Shown: one piece after another, positions 34,513 to 44,049 of the stretch
Layout: every line of letters starts with the position of its first letter
Numbering within the stretch: position 1 is the stretch's first letter
Position numbers and translations under genes: made by a program
The notes under the pieces: model-generated
Seen by the model: the letters and a program-made list of their open reading frames with translations, nothing else
The model's database searches: none
What the model was told of the DNA's origin: nothing
Assembly: GCA_902477755.1 (NCBI GenBank)
Contig: CABSIK010000003.1
Location: 124,001 to 188,000 of the forward strand
From: an uncultured Clostridia bacterium
Lineage (GTDB): Bacteria > Bacillota > Clostridia > Lachnospirales > Anaerotignaceae
Direction: 5' to 3'
Length of the DNA: 64,000 nucleotides

Positions 34513-36669
34513 TTAATATCTTTCCAGAACGCTTTTTTCGGAGTCAGGTGTTTCATCCTGTACCAGAGCGTCTTTCATGGAGAAGTTCAGTCTGCCCTGT
34601 TTGTCGATTTCTGTCAGTTTTACCATAACTTCATCGCCAGGTGCTACAACGTCTTCTACTTTTGCCACTCTCTTGTTTGCCATCTTGGAGATGTGAACCA
34701 GACCTTCTTTGCCGGGTGCGATTTCTACGAAAGCGCCGAATGTCATCAGTCTTGTGATGGTGCCTTTGTAGATCTTACCAGGTTCGGGATCGCTGACAAT
34801 GGCGTTGATCATATCCATTGCACGCTGCATATCTGCCGGATCTGTACCCTTGATGAAGATCTTGCCATCATCTTCTGTATCGATTTCACAATTTGTTTCT
34901 TCGATGATCTTCTTGATAACTTTGCCTCTTGTACCGATAACTTCCGCAATCTTATCCACGTCGATCTGCATAGTTGCAATCTTAGGCGCATATTTGGACA
35001 GTTCTTTTCTGGGTTCTGCGATAGCTTTCAGCATGACTTCGTTGAGGATATATTCTCTTGCTCTGCCTGTCTGTGCAAAAGCCTGTTCGATCATTTCAAA
35101 TGTCAGACCTTTGATCTTCATATCCATCTGGATTGCTGTAATACCTTCAGAAGTACCAGCCACTTTAAAGTCCATGTCGCCGAAGAAGTCTTCTACGCCC
35201 TGAATGTCTGTGATTTCGATGAAGTCGTCATCTGTGTCGCCTGTTACCAGACCAACGGAGATACCAGCAACAGGACGTTTGATAGGTACGCCTGCTGCCA
35301 TCAGGGACAGTGTGGAACCGCAGATGGAAGCCTGAGATGTGGAACCGTTGGAGCTGAGGATATCGGAAACCAGACGGATTGCGTAAGGGAATTCTTCTTC
35401 GCTGGGGATCACGGGCAGCAGTGCTCTTTCACCCAGTGCGCCGTGACCGATTTCACGTCTGCCGGGGCCTCTGGAAGTTTTTGCTTCACCTACAGAGAAG
35501 CCAGGGAAGTTATAGTGGTGAATGTAGCGTTTGCCTGTTTCATTTGCATCCAGACCATCCAGACGCTGACCTTCGCTGATGGCGCCCAGTGTGGTTACTG
35601 TCAGAGCCTGTGTCTGTCCTCTGGAGAACAGAGCGGAACCATGCACACGAGGCAGTACGTCAACTTCTGCGCTCAGAGGTCTGATTTCTTCGATACCACG
35701 GCCGTCGGGACGTTTGTGTTCTCTCAGAATCATTCTTCTAACAGTCATTTTTTCAAATTTGTAGATGATTTCGTCTACCAGTGCCGCAATGTCTGTATCT
35801 TCAGCGGAAATTTCTGTCAGCGCTTCTGTCAGCTGTTCCAGAACTTCTTCTGTGATGACTTTGATCTTTGCGTCACGATCCTGTTTCAGTTCTGCAAAAA
35901 CAGCTTCTTCCATTCTTGCATCTGTGATATATTCTGTTACCAGTTTGTAAGCATCTTCGGGAATCACATGTTCTGTGTAAGGTGCTTTTTCTTTACCTTC
36001 TTTTGCTGTGATTTCCTGAATGAATTTTACAACTTCCAGGTTAGTATCGAATGCCAGATGGATGGCTTCCATCATCAGTGCGTCAGGGATTTCGTCTGCG
36101 CCTGCTTCGATCATCATAACTTTATCTTCTTTGGAAGATACGGTCAGTGTCAGTCTTGTTTTTTCTCTCTGTTCTGCTGTGGGGTTTACCACCAGTTCGC
36201 CGTCCACATAACCGATGTTTACGGAAGAAACGGGATCTGTGAAAGGAATATCGGAAATGTTCAGCGCCAGAGATGCACCGATCATAGCTACCACTTCAGG
36301 CGCGCAGTCCTGATCTACGGACATAACAGTTGCAACGATGGCTACGTCGTTTCTGTAATCCTTAGGGAACAGAGGACGCAGAGGTCTGTCGATACATCTT
36401 GCTGTCAGGATTGCTTTTTCGGAAGGTCTGCCTTCTCTTTTGATAAAACCGCCGGGGATTTTACCTACGGAATACAGTCTTTCTTCGTAATCAATGCTCA
36501 GAGGGAAGAAATCAATGCCTTCTCTGGGCTTTTCGGATGCAATTGCAGTAACCAGTACAGTGGTTTCGCCGTAGCGAAGCAATACAGCGCCGTTGGCCTG
36601 TTCCGCTACTCTGCCAATTTCAGCTGTCAATGTTCTGCCTGCCAGTTCCATGGAATAGGTTCTAAACAT
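34513..36669 (-). CDS. pnp: Polyribonucleotide nucleotidyltransferase
   Basis: A 718-residue PNPase: 3' to 5' phosphorolytic RNA decay. Two RNase PH domains flank a helical domain (phosphate-site GSRGPGRREIGHG-type segment; the conserved second PH domain contains SSNGSTSQASICGSTLSLMAAGVP). They are followed by a KH domain (VIGTRGKVIKKIIEE) and an S1 domain (LMTFGAFVEIAPGKEGLVHISK). The start at 36669 is taken because AAAGGAG is correctly placed for it; the upstream ATG at 36708 has none. Co-transcribed with rpsO, as in most bacteria. Confidence 0.96.
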   Translation of the reverse strand: MFRTYSMELAGRTLTAEIGRVAEQANGAVLLRYGETTVLVTAIASEKPREGIDFFPLSIDYEERLYSVGKIPGGFIKREGRPSEKAILTARCIDRPLRPLFPKDYRNDVAIVATVMSVDQDCAPEVVAMIGASLALNISDIPFTDPVSSVNIGYVDGELVVNPTAEQREKTRLTLTVSSKEDKVMMIEAGADEIPDALMMEAIHLAFDTNLEVVKFIQEITAKEGKEKAPYTEHVIPEDAYKLVTEYITDARMEEAVFAELKQDRDAKIKVITEEVLEQLTEALTEISAEDTDIAALVDEIIYKFEKMTVRRMILREHKRPDGRGIEEIRPLSAEVDVLPRVHGSALFSRGQTQALTVTTLGAISEGQRLDGLDANETGKRYIHHYNFPGFSVGEAKTSRGPGRREIGHGALGERALLPVIPSEEEFPYAIRLVSDILSSNGSTSQASICGSTLSLMAAGVPIKRPVAGISVGLVTGDTDDDFIEITDIQGVEDFFGDMDFKVAGTSEGITAIQMDMKIKGLTFEMIEQAFAQTGRAREYILNEVMLKAIAEPRKELSKYAPKIATMQIDVDKIAEVIGTRGKVIKKIIEETNCEIDTEDDGKIFIKGTDPADMQRAMDMINAIVSDPEPGKIYKGTITRLMTFGAFVEIAPGKEGLVHISKMANKRVAKVEDVVAPGDEVMVKLTEIDKQGRLNFSMKDALVQDETPDSEKSVLERY

Positions 36670-36793
36670 GTTCATTCTCCTTTTCTGTCTGTTTTTCTCC
36701 TGCACCATAGATCTTCAACTTCAAAAACATGGTCGTCCATATTTGCAAAGTTGGAAATCTATAGTGCAACCTTCTTTGTTTTTGTTTGATAGA

Positions 36794-36825
36794 AGAAAAG
36801 AGAGGAAAAACCTCCTCTCTTTTCC
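36794..36825 (-). promoter_or_regulatory. Hairpin in the rpsO-pnp intergenic region
   Basis: On the minus strand GAAAAGAGAGG / CCTCTCTTTTC form an 11-bp stem. The tail TTCTATC is not a proper T tract, so partial termination or a processing stem for pnp mRNA is more likely than a full terminator. Confidence 0.5.
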
Positions 36826-36844
36826 TGATCTTTTGGTTTGTGTC

Positions 36845-37108
36845 TTACTTTCTCAGACCCAGTTCTGCAATGATTGTACGATATCTTTCGATATCCAGTT
36901 CTTTCAGGTAGTTCAGCAGACCTCTTCTCTGACCAACCATTTTCAGCAGACCACGTCTGGAGTGGTGATCTTTCTTGTGGCTTTTCAGGTGGTCTGTCAG
37001 CAGAGTGATTCTTGCTGTCAGCAGAGCGATCTGTACTTCGGGAGAACCTGTGTCGTTAGGTGTTCTGCCGTATTTTGCGATAATTTCCTGTTTGTTGATT
37101 GTTGCCAT
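36845..37108 (-). CDS. rpsO: 30S ribosomal protein S15
   Basis: An 87-residue S15 of canonical length, with the helix-rich core TGSPEVQIALLTARITLLTDHL and HSRRGLLKMVGQRRGLLNYL, which binds the three-way junction of 16S rRNA. RBS AAGGAGG. It has its own promoter and a leader hairpin and leads into pnp. Confidence 0.97.
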   Translation of the reverse strand: MATINKQEIIAKYGRTPNDTGSPEVQIALLTARITLLTDHLKSHKKDHHSRRGLLKMVGQRRGLLNYLKELDIERYRTIIAELGLRK

Positions 37109-37147
37109 GATTTTTGGCCTCCTTAATAAATATTTTTTCTTGCAACC

Positions 37148-37193
37148 CCTAGAACTAAGTGAAGGTCGGAGCGTCCTGTCACTGAGTCCTGGT
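37148..37193 (-). promoter_or_regulatory. Candidate S15 autoregulatory leader hairpin
   Basis: In the rpsO 5' leader the arms CCAGGACTCAGTGA and TTCACTTAGTTCTAGG pair over 12-13 bp with one mismatch and a bulge, enclosing a 15-base loop with CAGGACGCTCCGACC. The position between promoter and start is that of known S15 leader elements; the exact class is not established. Confidence 0.5.
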
Positions 37194-37207
37194 TTTACAG
37201 CGTTCTC

Positions 37208-37236
37208 ATTTTATCATACTATATGACCCTTTGCAA
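37208..37236 (-). promoter_or_regulatory. Promoter of rpsO-pnp
   Basis: Minus-strand TTGCAA (37231-37236), 17 bases, TAAAAT (37208-37213); an overlapping TATGAT is an alternative -10. Confidence 0.6.
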
Positions 37237-37273
37237 GAGCAAAGGCTTGATTTCTTGCGATTTTTTCGTTTTT

Positions 37274-38170
37274 TCAGCTGGTTTGGGCTGATTTTTTCGT
37301 CTTTTTCTTTGGCTCATAGCGAAGCTGTGACATGAGCACCGCCACAAATACCACCGCGAAGCCCACTGCCATTCTGGGTGTCACTTCTTCATGGTACAGC
37401 AGTACAGAGAAAATAACCCCGAAAACAGATTCCAGACTCAACAGGATGGTTCCCACTGCCGCGTCTGTATGCTTGAGACCATAAGCCTGCAGGAACAGGC
37501 AAAGGGCTGTGGAAAGCAGTGCCAGATACATGACATTTCCCATGGCGCCCATGGAAACCGCCTCCGGCATACCACTTGTCAGGAATGTGCCAATCCAGCC
37601 GATGACCGCAGAAAAAGTGATCTGCATAGTAGTCAGCAGAATGGGATCTCTGCCTTTGGAAAACCACGCCACTGCTGTCAGGTCACAGGCATAGATCACA
37701 CCGCAGACCAGTGTCACCATATCCCCCGGCAGCATAGACATATCCCCATTGAGGGAAATCAGTCCAATCCCTGCCAGACAGATGACAGCCGCAATAACAT
37801 GATTGCGCTGAGGACGCTCCTTGGAAACAAACCAGTAGAAAAATGGTACAATGACGCAATAAACCGCTGTCAAAAAGGCGCTTTTGCCCGGTGTGGTTCC
37901 CATGGTAAGGGCAACGGTCTGGACAGCTGTGGCTGTCCCCATGGTCAAGCCTGTGATGATACCGCCAAGCAGATACCCCTTATCCAGTCTGCCCCATTTT
38001 TTAAAGGTAATGACCCAAAGCACCACTGCCGCAATGGTAAATCTTGCCGCTGTGATGAACCAGCCGGAAAGCTCCTCTGTGGCAAATTTCTGAAAAACGA
38101 AGGCGCTCCCCCAAATAATGGCTGTCAGAAGCAGCAGCAGATGTGCCCGTGTTCTTTTATTCTCCAACAT
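37274..38170 (-). CDS. EamA/DMT-family permease
   Basis: A 298-residue inner-membrane protein with ten hydrophobic segments in two EamA repeats, the first opening LLLLLTAIIWGSAFVFQKFA and the second around TMQITFSAVIGWIGTFL. It ends in a Lys-rich cytoplasmic tail. DMT carriers export amino acids or metabolites; the substrate is unknown. It lies 33 bases after ribF, the only gene in this stretch with no translation link. Confidence 0.9.
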   Translation of the reverse strand: MLENKRTRAHLLLLLTAIIWGSAFVFQKFATEELSGWFITAARFTIAAVVLWVITFKKWGRLDKGYLLGGIITGLTMGTATAVQTVALTMGTTPGKSAFLTAVYCVIVPFFYWFVSKERPQRNHVIAAVICLAGIGLISLNGDMSMLPGDMVTLVCGVIYACDLTAVAWFSKGRDPILLTTMQITFSAVIGWIGTFLTSGMPEAVSMGAMGNVMYLALLSTALCLFLQAYGLKHTDAAVGTILLSLESVFGVIFSVLLYHEEVTPRMAVGFAVVFVAVLMSQLRYEPKKKTKKSAQTS

Positions 38171-38203
38171 GATGTTACCTCATATTTTATCTGTCCGTAT
38201 GTT

Positions 38204-39160
38204 TTATTTTTCTTCTTCCGCTTTCCAGTGTTCATATTCCGCAGAAGCAAAATATTCTCTGGTCTGTTTGGCGTTGATGGCAATCTGTTCCTGCAGTTCG
38301 TCTACGCTTTCAAATTTCTTTTCGCTGCGCAGGAATTTATAGAAGAAAATCTGTAATTCTTCGCCATAAATCATTTTATTGAAGTCAAACAGATAGGTTT
38401 CCACAATTTTCTGTGTGCCGTTTACCGTAGGATTTTTGCCGATATTGGTCACACCGTAGTAATACTTGCCTTCATACAGTGTTTTTGTGGCATACACCCC
38501 ATTGGGAGGGAACAGCTTCAAGGGATGGGCTTCGATATTCACTGTAGGGAAACCGATGGTACGCCCCAGTTTTTTCCCTTCTTTCACAGTACCCAGAATG
38601 AAATAAGGCACTGTCAGCATGGTATTGGCGCTTTCCAAATCCTTGTCGATGAGGCACTGACGGATACGGGAACTGCTGACCCGTTCGCCTTCATACTGGA
38701 CAGAAGGCACCGCAATGACTTTCACGCCGTGTTCTTCACCCAAACGGCGCAGCATTTCATAATTGCCTGCCCGATTGCTGCCGAAATGATAGTTTTCCCC
38801 TACCACCAGCACTTTGCACTTCATGCGTTCAAAAAGCAGTTTTACGGCAAAGTCATAAGCAGACATGGAAGCAAAATCCTTATCAAAAGGATATTCGATA
38901 TAAGTATCCACGCCCATCTGCTCCATGGTAAATAGCTTTTCAGAGGGCGCCATAATCAGGGCAAAATCCTCTTTTTTCTTGAATACCAGCATGGGATGAG
39001 GAGAAAAGGAAAATACCACGCTTTCCAGATTTTCCTCTGCCGCAAATTCTTTTGTCAGTTGAATCAGGGCACGGTGACCCAGATGCAGCCCGTCAAAGTT
39101 CCCCAGCGTAATGGCTGTGGGTCTGCTGCGGTCCACCTGCCCGTCTGTAATATGTTCCAT
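38204..39160 (-). CDS. ribF: Bifunctional riboflavin kinase/FAD synthetase
   Basis: A 318-residue enzyme making FMN and FAD from riboflavin. The N-terminal adenylyltransferase domain has ITLGNFDGLHLGHRALI and the SSSRIRQCL motif; the C-terminal flavokinase domain has GRTIGFPTVNIE and the KNPTVNG segment. RBS AAAGGAG. Next to truB, as in many Firmicutes. Confidence 0.96.
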   Translation of the reverse strand: MEHITDGQVDRSRPTAITLGNFDGLHLGHRALIQLTKEFAAEENLESVVFSFSPHPMLVFKKKEDFALIMAPSEKLFTMEQMGVDTYIEYPFDKDFASMSAYDFAVKLLFERMKCKVLVVGENYHFGSNRAGNYEMLRRLGEEHGVKVIAVPSVQYEGERVSSSRIRQCLIDKDLESANTMLTVPYFILGTVKEGKKLGRTIGFPTVNIEAHPLKLFPPNGVYATKTLYEGKYYYGVTNIGKNPTVNGTQKIVETYLFDFNKMIYGEELQIFFYKFLRSEKKFESVDELQEQIAINAKQTREYFASAEYEHWKAEEEK

Positions 39161-39172
39161 TTCGATACTCCT

Positions 39173-40072
39173 TTAAATCAACATCTTAAATGGTTTGATA
39201 TAAAAGCCTTCTTCGTCCCGTACTTCATACAGCCCCACCAGATGGTGTTCACTGTCAAAAACAGCGGCGATGTCACCTGCTGTCAGTTCTTTTTCCGCCT
39301 CATAAAACTTGGCGTAAACTCTGCCGCCGTTATACAGCATTTTTGTGGACTTCGGAGAAACGATGATTTTCGGGAAATCGGACAATGCCGCTTCCATGGA
39401 CAGGAAAGCTTCTTCCTGCCGTCCTTCATCCGCCATTGTCTGCAATTCTCCCAATGTGATGGCATCCTCCAGCGCAAAACTGCCGGTACGGGTACGAGTC
39501 AGTTCTGCCATATGGGCGCCACAGCCCAGAGCCTTGCCAATATCACTGCAAAGGGTACGGATATAAGTCCCTTTGGAGCAGTCCACGTCTATTTCAAAGC
39601 GGTCAGGAGGCAGGAATCTTACGATATTGATGGCAAAAATGGTAATGGTTCTTGCTTTACGCTCGATTTCCTTTCCTTCCCGCGCCAGTTCATACAATTT
39701 CTTGCCGTTGACCTTGATGGCAGAATACATGGGCGGAATCTGTTTCTGTTCCCCCACAAATCCGGCTACTGCCTGTCTGATTTTTTCCTCGTCAAAATCC
39801 ACAGGCTTTTCTTCCAGCACTTCACCAGCCGCGTCTTCTGTTGTGGTAGTGATGCCCAGCCGCACCATGGCACGGTAACGCTTTTTCCCGTCCATGATGA
39901 TGTCCGCCAGTTTTGTAGCTTTGCCTACGCAAACTGGCAATACGCCTTCCGCGTCAGGGTCTAAGGTGCCTGTATGTCCCACTTTCTTTGTGTGGAGGAT
40001 ACGGCGCACCACAGCCACTACATCATGGGAGGTAAATCCCTTTTCCTTTCGGATATTCAAAATACCGTCCAA
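39173..40072 (-). CDS. truB: tRNA pseudouridine-55 synthase
   Basis: A 299-residue pseudouridine synthase acting on U55 of the T loop. Catalytic Asp38 is in VGHTGTLDPDAEGVLP; the N-terminal GILNIRKEKGFTSHDVV is typical, and a C-terminal PUA-like part carries GDIAAVFDSEHHLVGL. The start is a TTG at 40072 with AAGGAGG six bases upstream. Confidence 0.96.
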   Translation of the reverse strand: MDGILNIRKEKGFTSHDVVAVVRRILHTKKVGHTGTLDPDAEGVLPVCVGKATKLADIIMDGKKRYRAMVRLGITTTTEDAAGEVLEEKPVDFDEEKIRQAVAGFVGEQKQIPPMYSAIKVNGKKLYELAREGKEIERKARTITIFAINIVRFLPPDRFEIDVDCSKGTYIRTLCSDIGKALGCGAHMAELTRTRTGSFALEDAITLGELQTMADEGRQEEAFLSMEAALSDFPKIIVSPKSTKMLYNGGRVYAKFYEAEKELTAGDIAAVFDSEHHLVGLYEVRDEEGFYIKPFKMLI

Positions 40073-40084
40073 GTGATTCCCTCC

Positions 40085-41035
40085 TTACAGCATTTTTTCG
40101 ATTTCTGCCAGCACCATTTCTTTTGCTTTGTCAATGGGTGCCGCAATGGTACAGCCTGCCGCTTTCACATGACCGCCGCCGCCGAATTTCTGTGCCAATG
40201 CGCAGACATCTCTGCCATCAGCGCCACGGAAGCTGGCTTTGACTTCTGTTTCTGTCTTTTCATAAAGGAAACATGCCACTTCTGCCCCCTGTACGCCTTT
40301 CAGATAATTGATGATGGCGTCCAGTTCCTTATTGGTACCGTTGCAGGCAGCAATTTCCGCAGAAGTAATGGTTGCACATACCACTTTGCCGTCAAAATAC
40401 AGTTTTGCGTTTTCCAAAGCCTGTCCCATGATTTTCATTTCGGAAAAACTGCGGCTGTCGAAAAAGCGGTTATAAATATCTGTAAAAGGAATCCCTGTTT
40501 CCATCAAAGCCCCTGCCACACGCATGGTGTTGGGGGATGTGGAAGAATGACGAAAACCGCCAGTGTCATAAATAAGACCAGCATAAAGCCCTGCCGCCAT
40601 GTCCTTGTCGATGGGATAATTCCCTTCCAGAAAACCGTATACGATTTCGGATGTGGAGGACGCTTCCCCTTCCACATAATTATACTGACCGTAATAAGTA
40701 TTGCTGCTGTGATGGTCAATATTAATGGTCACATCTGCCTGATGGAACCAATGCCCTGCAGCCCCCAGACGACCTTCGTCGCCGCAGTCCAGCGCCAGAA
40801 ACAAGTCAGCTTTCGCCGCCGCTTCTTTCACCAGATGCTTACCGAGAATCACATCATACTTAGGTGCATAATGTTCCAGCAGTACGGTCACATCTTTGCC
40901 GGCTTTTTCCAATGCCAGCCCGAAAGCAAGGCAAGCCCCGATGGCGTCACCGTCGGGATTGGTATGCCCTGCAATCTGAATGGTCTTTGCCTGTGCAATT
41001 TTTTCCAGAATTTCCTGTTTTGTATTATTCTGCAT
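40085..41035 (-). CDS. nrnA: DHH/DHHA1 phosphoesterase (NrnA-type nanoRNase/pAp phosphatase)
   Basis: A 316-residue phosphoesterase. The DHH-domain metal motifs are HTNPDGDAIG, LALDCGDEGRLG and NIDHHSSNT; the DHHA1 part ends in GGGGHVKAAGC. NrnA degrades very short RNAs and dephosphorylates pAp. The start at 41035 overlaps the rbfA stop by 11 bases; a longer frame from 41104 would lie wholly within rbfA. Conserved place between rbfA and truB. Confidence 0.93.
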   Translation of the reverse strand: MQNNTKQEILEKIAQAKTIQIAGHTNPDGDAIGACLAFGLALEKAGKDVTVLLEHYAPKYDVILGKHLVKEAAAKADLFLALDCGDEGRLGAAGHWFHQADVTINIDHHSSNTYYGQYNYVEGEASSTSEIVYGFLEGNYPIDKDMAAGLYAGLIYDTGGFRHSSTSPNTMRVAGALMETGIPFTDIYNRFFDSRSFSEMKIMGQALENAKLYFDGKVVCATITSAEIAACNGTNKELDAIINYLKGVQGAEVACFLYEKTETEVKASFRGADGRDVCALAQKFGGGGHVKAAGCTIAAPIDKAKEMVLAEIEKML

Positions 41036-41408
41036 CTTTCTGCACTTCTCTTTCCTCACGGTCTTTGGCAATCTGCGCCATAAGCTGTTCCATACGAACG
41101 GCATATTCCGCAGATTCGTCCAGTTTGAAAATCAGTTCTGGTGTCAGGCGGAGATTTACACGTTCTGCCACCAGATGACGGATGAAACCAGCTGCGTTTT
41201 TCAAGCCTTTCATGACGCTTGCTTTCTGGTTTTCATCTCCCAGCACAGATACATATACTTTGCAGTATTTCAAATCCTGGGTTGTATCCACACGCACCAC
41301 GCTGGTCATAGCGCCGATGCGAGGGTCTTTCAGTTCTGCCCGTACAATCTGAGAAACTTCCTTGAAAATTTCGTCATTGATACGGGAAATTCTTGTATTG
41401 TTCTTCAT
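41025..41408 (-). CDS. rbfA: Ribosome-binding factor A
   Basis: A 127-residue KH-like protein needed for 16S rRNA 5'-end maturation. Family features are ISRINDEIFKEVSQIVRAELKDPRIG and LKYCKVYVSVLGDE. RBS AGGTGA. Fifteen bases after infB. Confidence 0.96.
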   Translation of the reverse strand: MKNNTRISRINDEIFKEVSQIVRAELKDPRIGAMTSVVRVDTTQDLKYCKVYVSVLGDENQKASVMKGLKNAAGFIRHLVAERVNLRLTPELIFKLDESAEYAVRMEQLMAQIAKDREEREVQKDAE

Positions 41409-41422
41409 ATATTTTCACCTGC

Positions 41423-43693
41423 TTATCTAGGTACTTCTACCATGGTATAGGCTTCGATCCAGTCGCCTTCTTTCACATCGTTGAACTTCTTGAATACCAG
41501 ACCGCATTCATAACCAGCAGCAACCTCTTTTACGTCGTCTTTGAAGCGTTTCAAACTTTCCAGATCGCCTTCGTAAACAACAACGCCGTCACGAATGATA
41601 CGAACCTGGCAGTTTCTTACGAATTTACCGTCTTTTACATAGCTGCCGGCAATAGTACCAACACCGGATGCTTTGAACAGCTGACGTACTTCTGCATGAC
41701 CCAGTACCTGTTCTTCGAATACAGGATCCAGCAGACCTTTCATAGCAGCTGTGATATCTTCGATAGCGTTGTAGATGACACGGTACAGACGAACGTCAAC
41801 TTTTTCTTCATCCGCAAATGCTTTTGCAGCGGGTTCGGGACGTACGTTGAAGCCGATGATGATGGCGTTGGATGCGGAAGCCAGCATAACGTCGCTTTCT
41901 GTGATAGCGCCAACACCGCCATGGATGATACGTACACGTACTTCTTCGTTGGACAGTCTTTCCAAACTCTGACGAACGGCTTCTACGGAGCCCTGTACGT
42001 CTGCTTTGACTACGATGTTCAGTTCTTTCATGTTACCGCTCTGAATCTGAGAGAACAGGTCGTCCAGAGATACTTTCTGTGGTGTTTCCTTGATCATGTT
42101 TTCTCTGTTCTTCGCGATGATGCTTTCAGCAACCTGTCTTGCCTGTTTATCATTTTCTGCTACATAGAAGCTGTCACCAGCGGAAGGTACTTCAGACAGA
42201 CCCAAAATTTCTACAGGAGTAGAAGGGCCTGCTTTTTTCACACGTCTGCCCTTATCGTCAGTCATGGCACGAATCTTACCATAAGCCGCACCTGCAACGA
42301 TGGGGTCACCTACCTGCAAAGTACCGTTCTGTACCAGTACCGTTGCAACAGGACCTCTGCCTTTATCCAACTGTGCTTCTACGATAGCGCCTCTTGCGTT
42401 TTTGTTGGGGTTTGCTTTCAGTTCTTTCATTTCTGCTACCAGAATGATCATTTCCAGCAGAGAATCCAGACCGTCTTTTGTCACTGCGGAAACAGGTACA
42501 CAGATAGTCTGACCGCCCCAGTCTTCCGCTACCAGACCATATTCTACCAGTTCCTGTTTTACACGGTCAGGGTTTGCGGAGGGTTTATCCATTTTGTTGA
42601 TGGCAACGATGATTTCAACGCCTGCTGCCTTCGCATGGTTGATGGCTTCTACAGTCTGAGGCATAACACCGTCATCTGCCGCTACAACCAGGATAGCGAT
42701 ATCTGTGATCTGTGCGCCACGCATACGCATTGCTGTAAAAGCTTCGTGACCGGGTGTATCCAAGAATGTGATTGGTTTGCCGTCGATCTGTACAGTGTAA
42801 GCACCGATGTGCTGTGTGATACCGCCGGCTTCGCCTTTTGTTACGTTACTGTGACGGATGGCATCCAGCAGGGATGTTTTACCATGGTCAACGTGACCCA
42901 TAACAACAACAACGGGAGGTCTTTCTTTCAGATCTTTTTCGTCGTCTTCTTCCTCTGCGAAAACGGTTTCCAGAATGTCTTTTTCTTCTTCCTGTTCCAG
43001 AATGACATTGTAGTCTTCCGCAATAGCAGCAGCTGTGTCAAAGTCCAGTGTGGCGTTGATGTTCAGCATCTGGCCTTTTTTCATCAGTGCCATTACCAGA
43101 TCGGAACCTTTTTTGCCCAGTACTTCGGCCAGATCTTTTACGCTGATGGAAGCAGGAATGGATTTGATGACAGGTTCTGCTGCTTTTTCAGCTGCTTCCA
43201 GCGCTTCCAGTTCTGCCATGAGCGCTGCTTCTTCTTCCATTTCACGTCTTCTGCGTTCCAGAGGATTTTCTCTGGGTTTCTGGTCTTTTTTGCCTTTGCC
43301 TTTTTTATCTTTTTTGCCCTGATTCTGGTTGTTCTGGGCGTTGTTGTTCTGGTTTTTATTCTGGTTGTTGTTTTTGTTCTGATTATTATTCTGCGGGTTC
43401 TTGCCGTCCTGCGCTTTTTTGTTTTCGCCCTTGTTTCTGTTATCCTGTTTGGGAGCATCTTTCCGCTGATTTCCCTTATGCTGCTCTTTTACTTCCTGCT
43501 TAGGAGCTTCTTTTTTGGGTTCTTCCGCTTTCTGTGCAGGCTGATACAGCTTTCTGATCTTGTCCGCGTCGCTTTCCTCGATCATGCTCATATGGCTGTT
43601 TGCTTCCATACCTACACTCTTCATTTTTTCCATCAGTTCTTTATTGGCTACGCCCAACTGCTTTGCCAGTTCATAAATTCGCATTTTTGACAT
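41423..43693 (-). CDS. infB: Translation initiation factor IF-2
   Basis: A 756-residue GTPase delivering initiator tRNA. The N-terminal IF2N motif is MRIYELAKQLGVANKELMEK. An unusually Asn/Gln/Lys-rich linker (roughly residues 68-140) follows, then a second IF2N-like part and the G domain with GHVDHGKTSLLDAI, DTPGHEAF and NKMDKP, and domains II-IV. The start at 43693 has AGAGG eight bases upstream and begins MSKMRIYEL. Confidence 0.97.
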   Translation of the reverse strand: MSKMRIYELAKQLGVANKELMEKMKSVGMEANSHMSMIEESDADKIRKLYQPAQKAEEPKKEAPKQEVKEQHKGNQRKDAPKQDNRNKGENKKAQDGKNPQNNNQNKNNNQNKNQNNNAQNNQNQGKKDKKGKGKKDQKPRENPLERRRREMEEEAALMAELEALEAAEKAAEPVIKSIPASISVKDLAEVLGKKGSDLVMALMKKGQMLNINATLDFDTAAAIAEDYNVILEQEEEKDILETVFAEEEDDEKDLKERPPVVVVMGHVDHGKTSLLDAIRHSNVTKGEAGGITQHIGAYTVQIDGKPITFLDTPGHEAFTAMRMRGAQITDIAILVVAADDGVMPQTVEAINHAKAAGVEIIVAINKMDKPSANPDRVKQELVEYGLVAEDWGGQTICVPVSAVTKDGLDSLLEMIILVAEMKELKANPNKNARGAIVEAQLDKGRGPVATVLVQNGTLQVGDPIVAGAAYGKIRAMTDDKGRRVKKAGPSTPVEILGLSEVPSAGDSFYVAENDKQARQVAESIIAKNRENMIKETPQKVSLDDLFSQIQSGNMKELNIVVKADVQGSVEAVRQSLERLSNEEVRVRIIHGGVGAITESDVMLASASNAIIIGFNVRPEPAAKAFADEEKVDVRLYRVIYNAIEDITAAMKGLLDPVFEEQVLGHAEVRQLFKASGVGTIAGSYVKDGKFVRNCQVRIIRDGVVVYEGDLESLKRFKDDVKEVAAGYECGLVFKKFNDVKEGDWIEAYTMVEVPR

Positions 43694-43734
43694 TCGCCGC
43701 ACCTCTTCTTTCTCTTACATCTATTCCAAATCCT

Positions 43735-44049
43735 TTACTCTGCGTTTTCTGCTGTCTGTGCAAGCTGCTGCAATTTTGCCGCAAATCCCGCTTCTGTCAC
43801 GACCAGTACCGCGCGGATTTCCTCGCCGACAGCTCTGCCTAAATCTGCCTTTGTTCCCAGTTCCAAAATCGGAACTTCATAAAACGATGCAGAGTTATGA
43901 AATTTCTTCTTTGTATTTGCCGATGCATCTCCTGCCACAATGACAAGACATGCCTTTTTGCCGCGTATGGCTTCCTCTGCCGCCACTTCGCCCCCTGCCA
44001 CTTTATTGGCACGCTTGCAAAGTCCCAGCAGGGAATAAAACTTACGCAT
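43735..44049 (-). CDS. L7Ae/L30e-family RNA-binding protein (YlxQ)
   Basis: A 104-residue kink-turn-binding-like protein: MRKFYSLLGLCKRANKVAGG, ACLVIVAGDASANTKKKF, then VPILELGTKADLGRAVG. YlxQ proteins sit between ylxR and infB in most Firmicutes. The start at 44049 has AAGGAG nine bases upstream and overlaps the ylxR stop by eight bases; a longer frame from 44232 only reads ylxR out of phase. Confidence 0.92.
   Translation of the reverse strand: MRKFYSLLGLCKRANKVAGGEVAAEEAIRGKKACLVIVAGDASANTKKKFHNSASFYEVPILELGTKADLGRAVGEEIRAVLVVTEAGFAAKLQQLAQTAENAE

Noticed and set aside
34693..36789. A 698-codon plus-strand frame opposite pnp
   Set aside because: Antisense shadow rich in Cys and Phe; no start site or family motif.
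41393..43690. A 765-codon plus-strand frame opposite infB
   Set aside because: Antisense shadow of infB with implausible Phe/Cys/Tyr composition.
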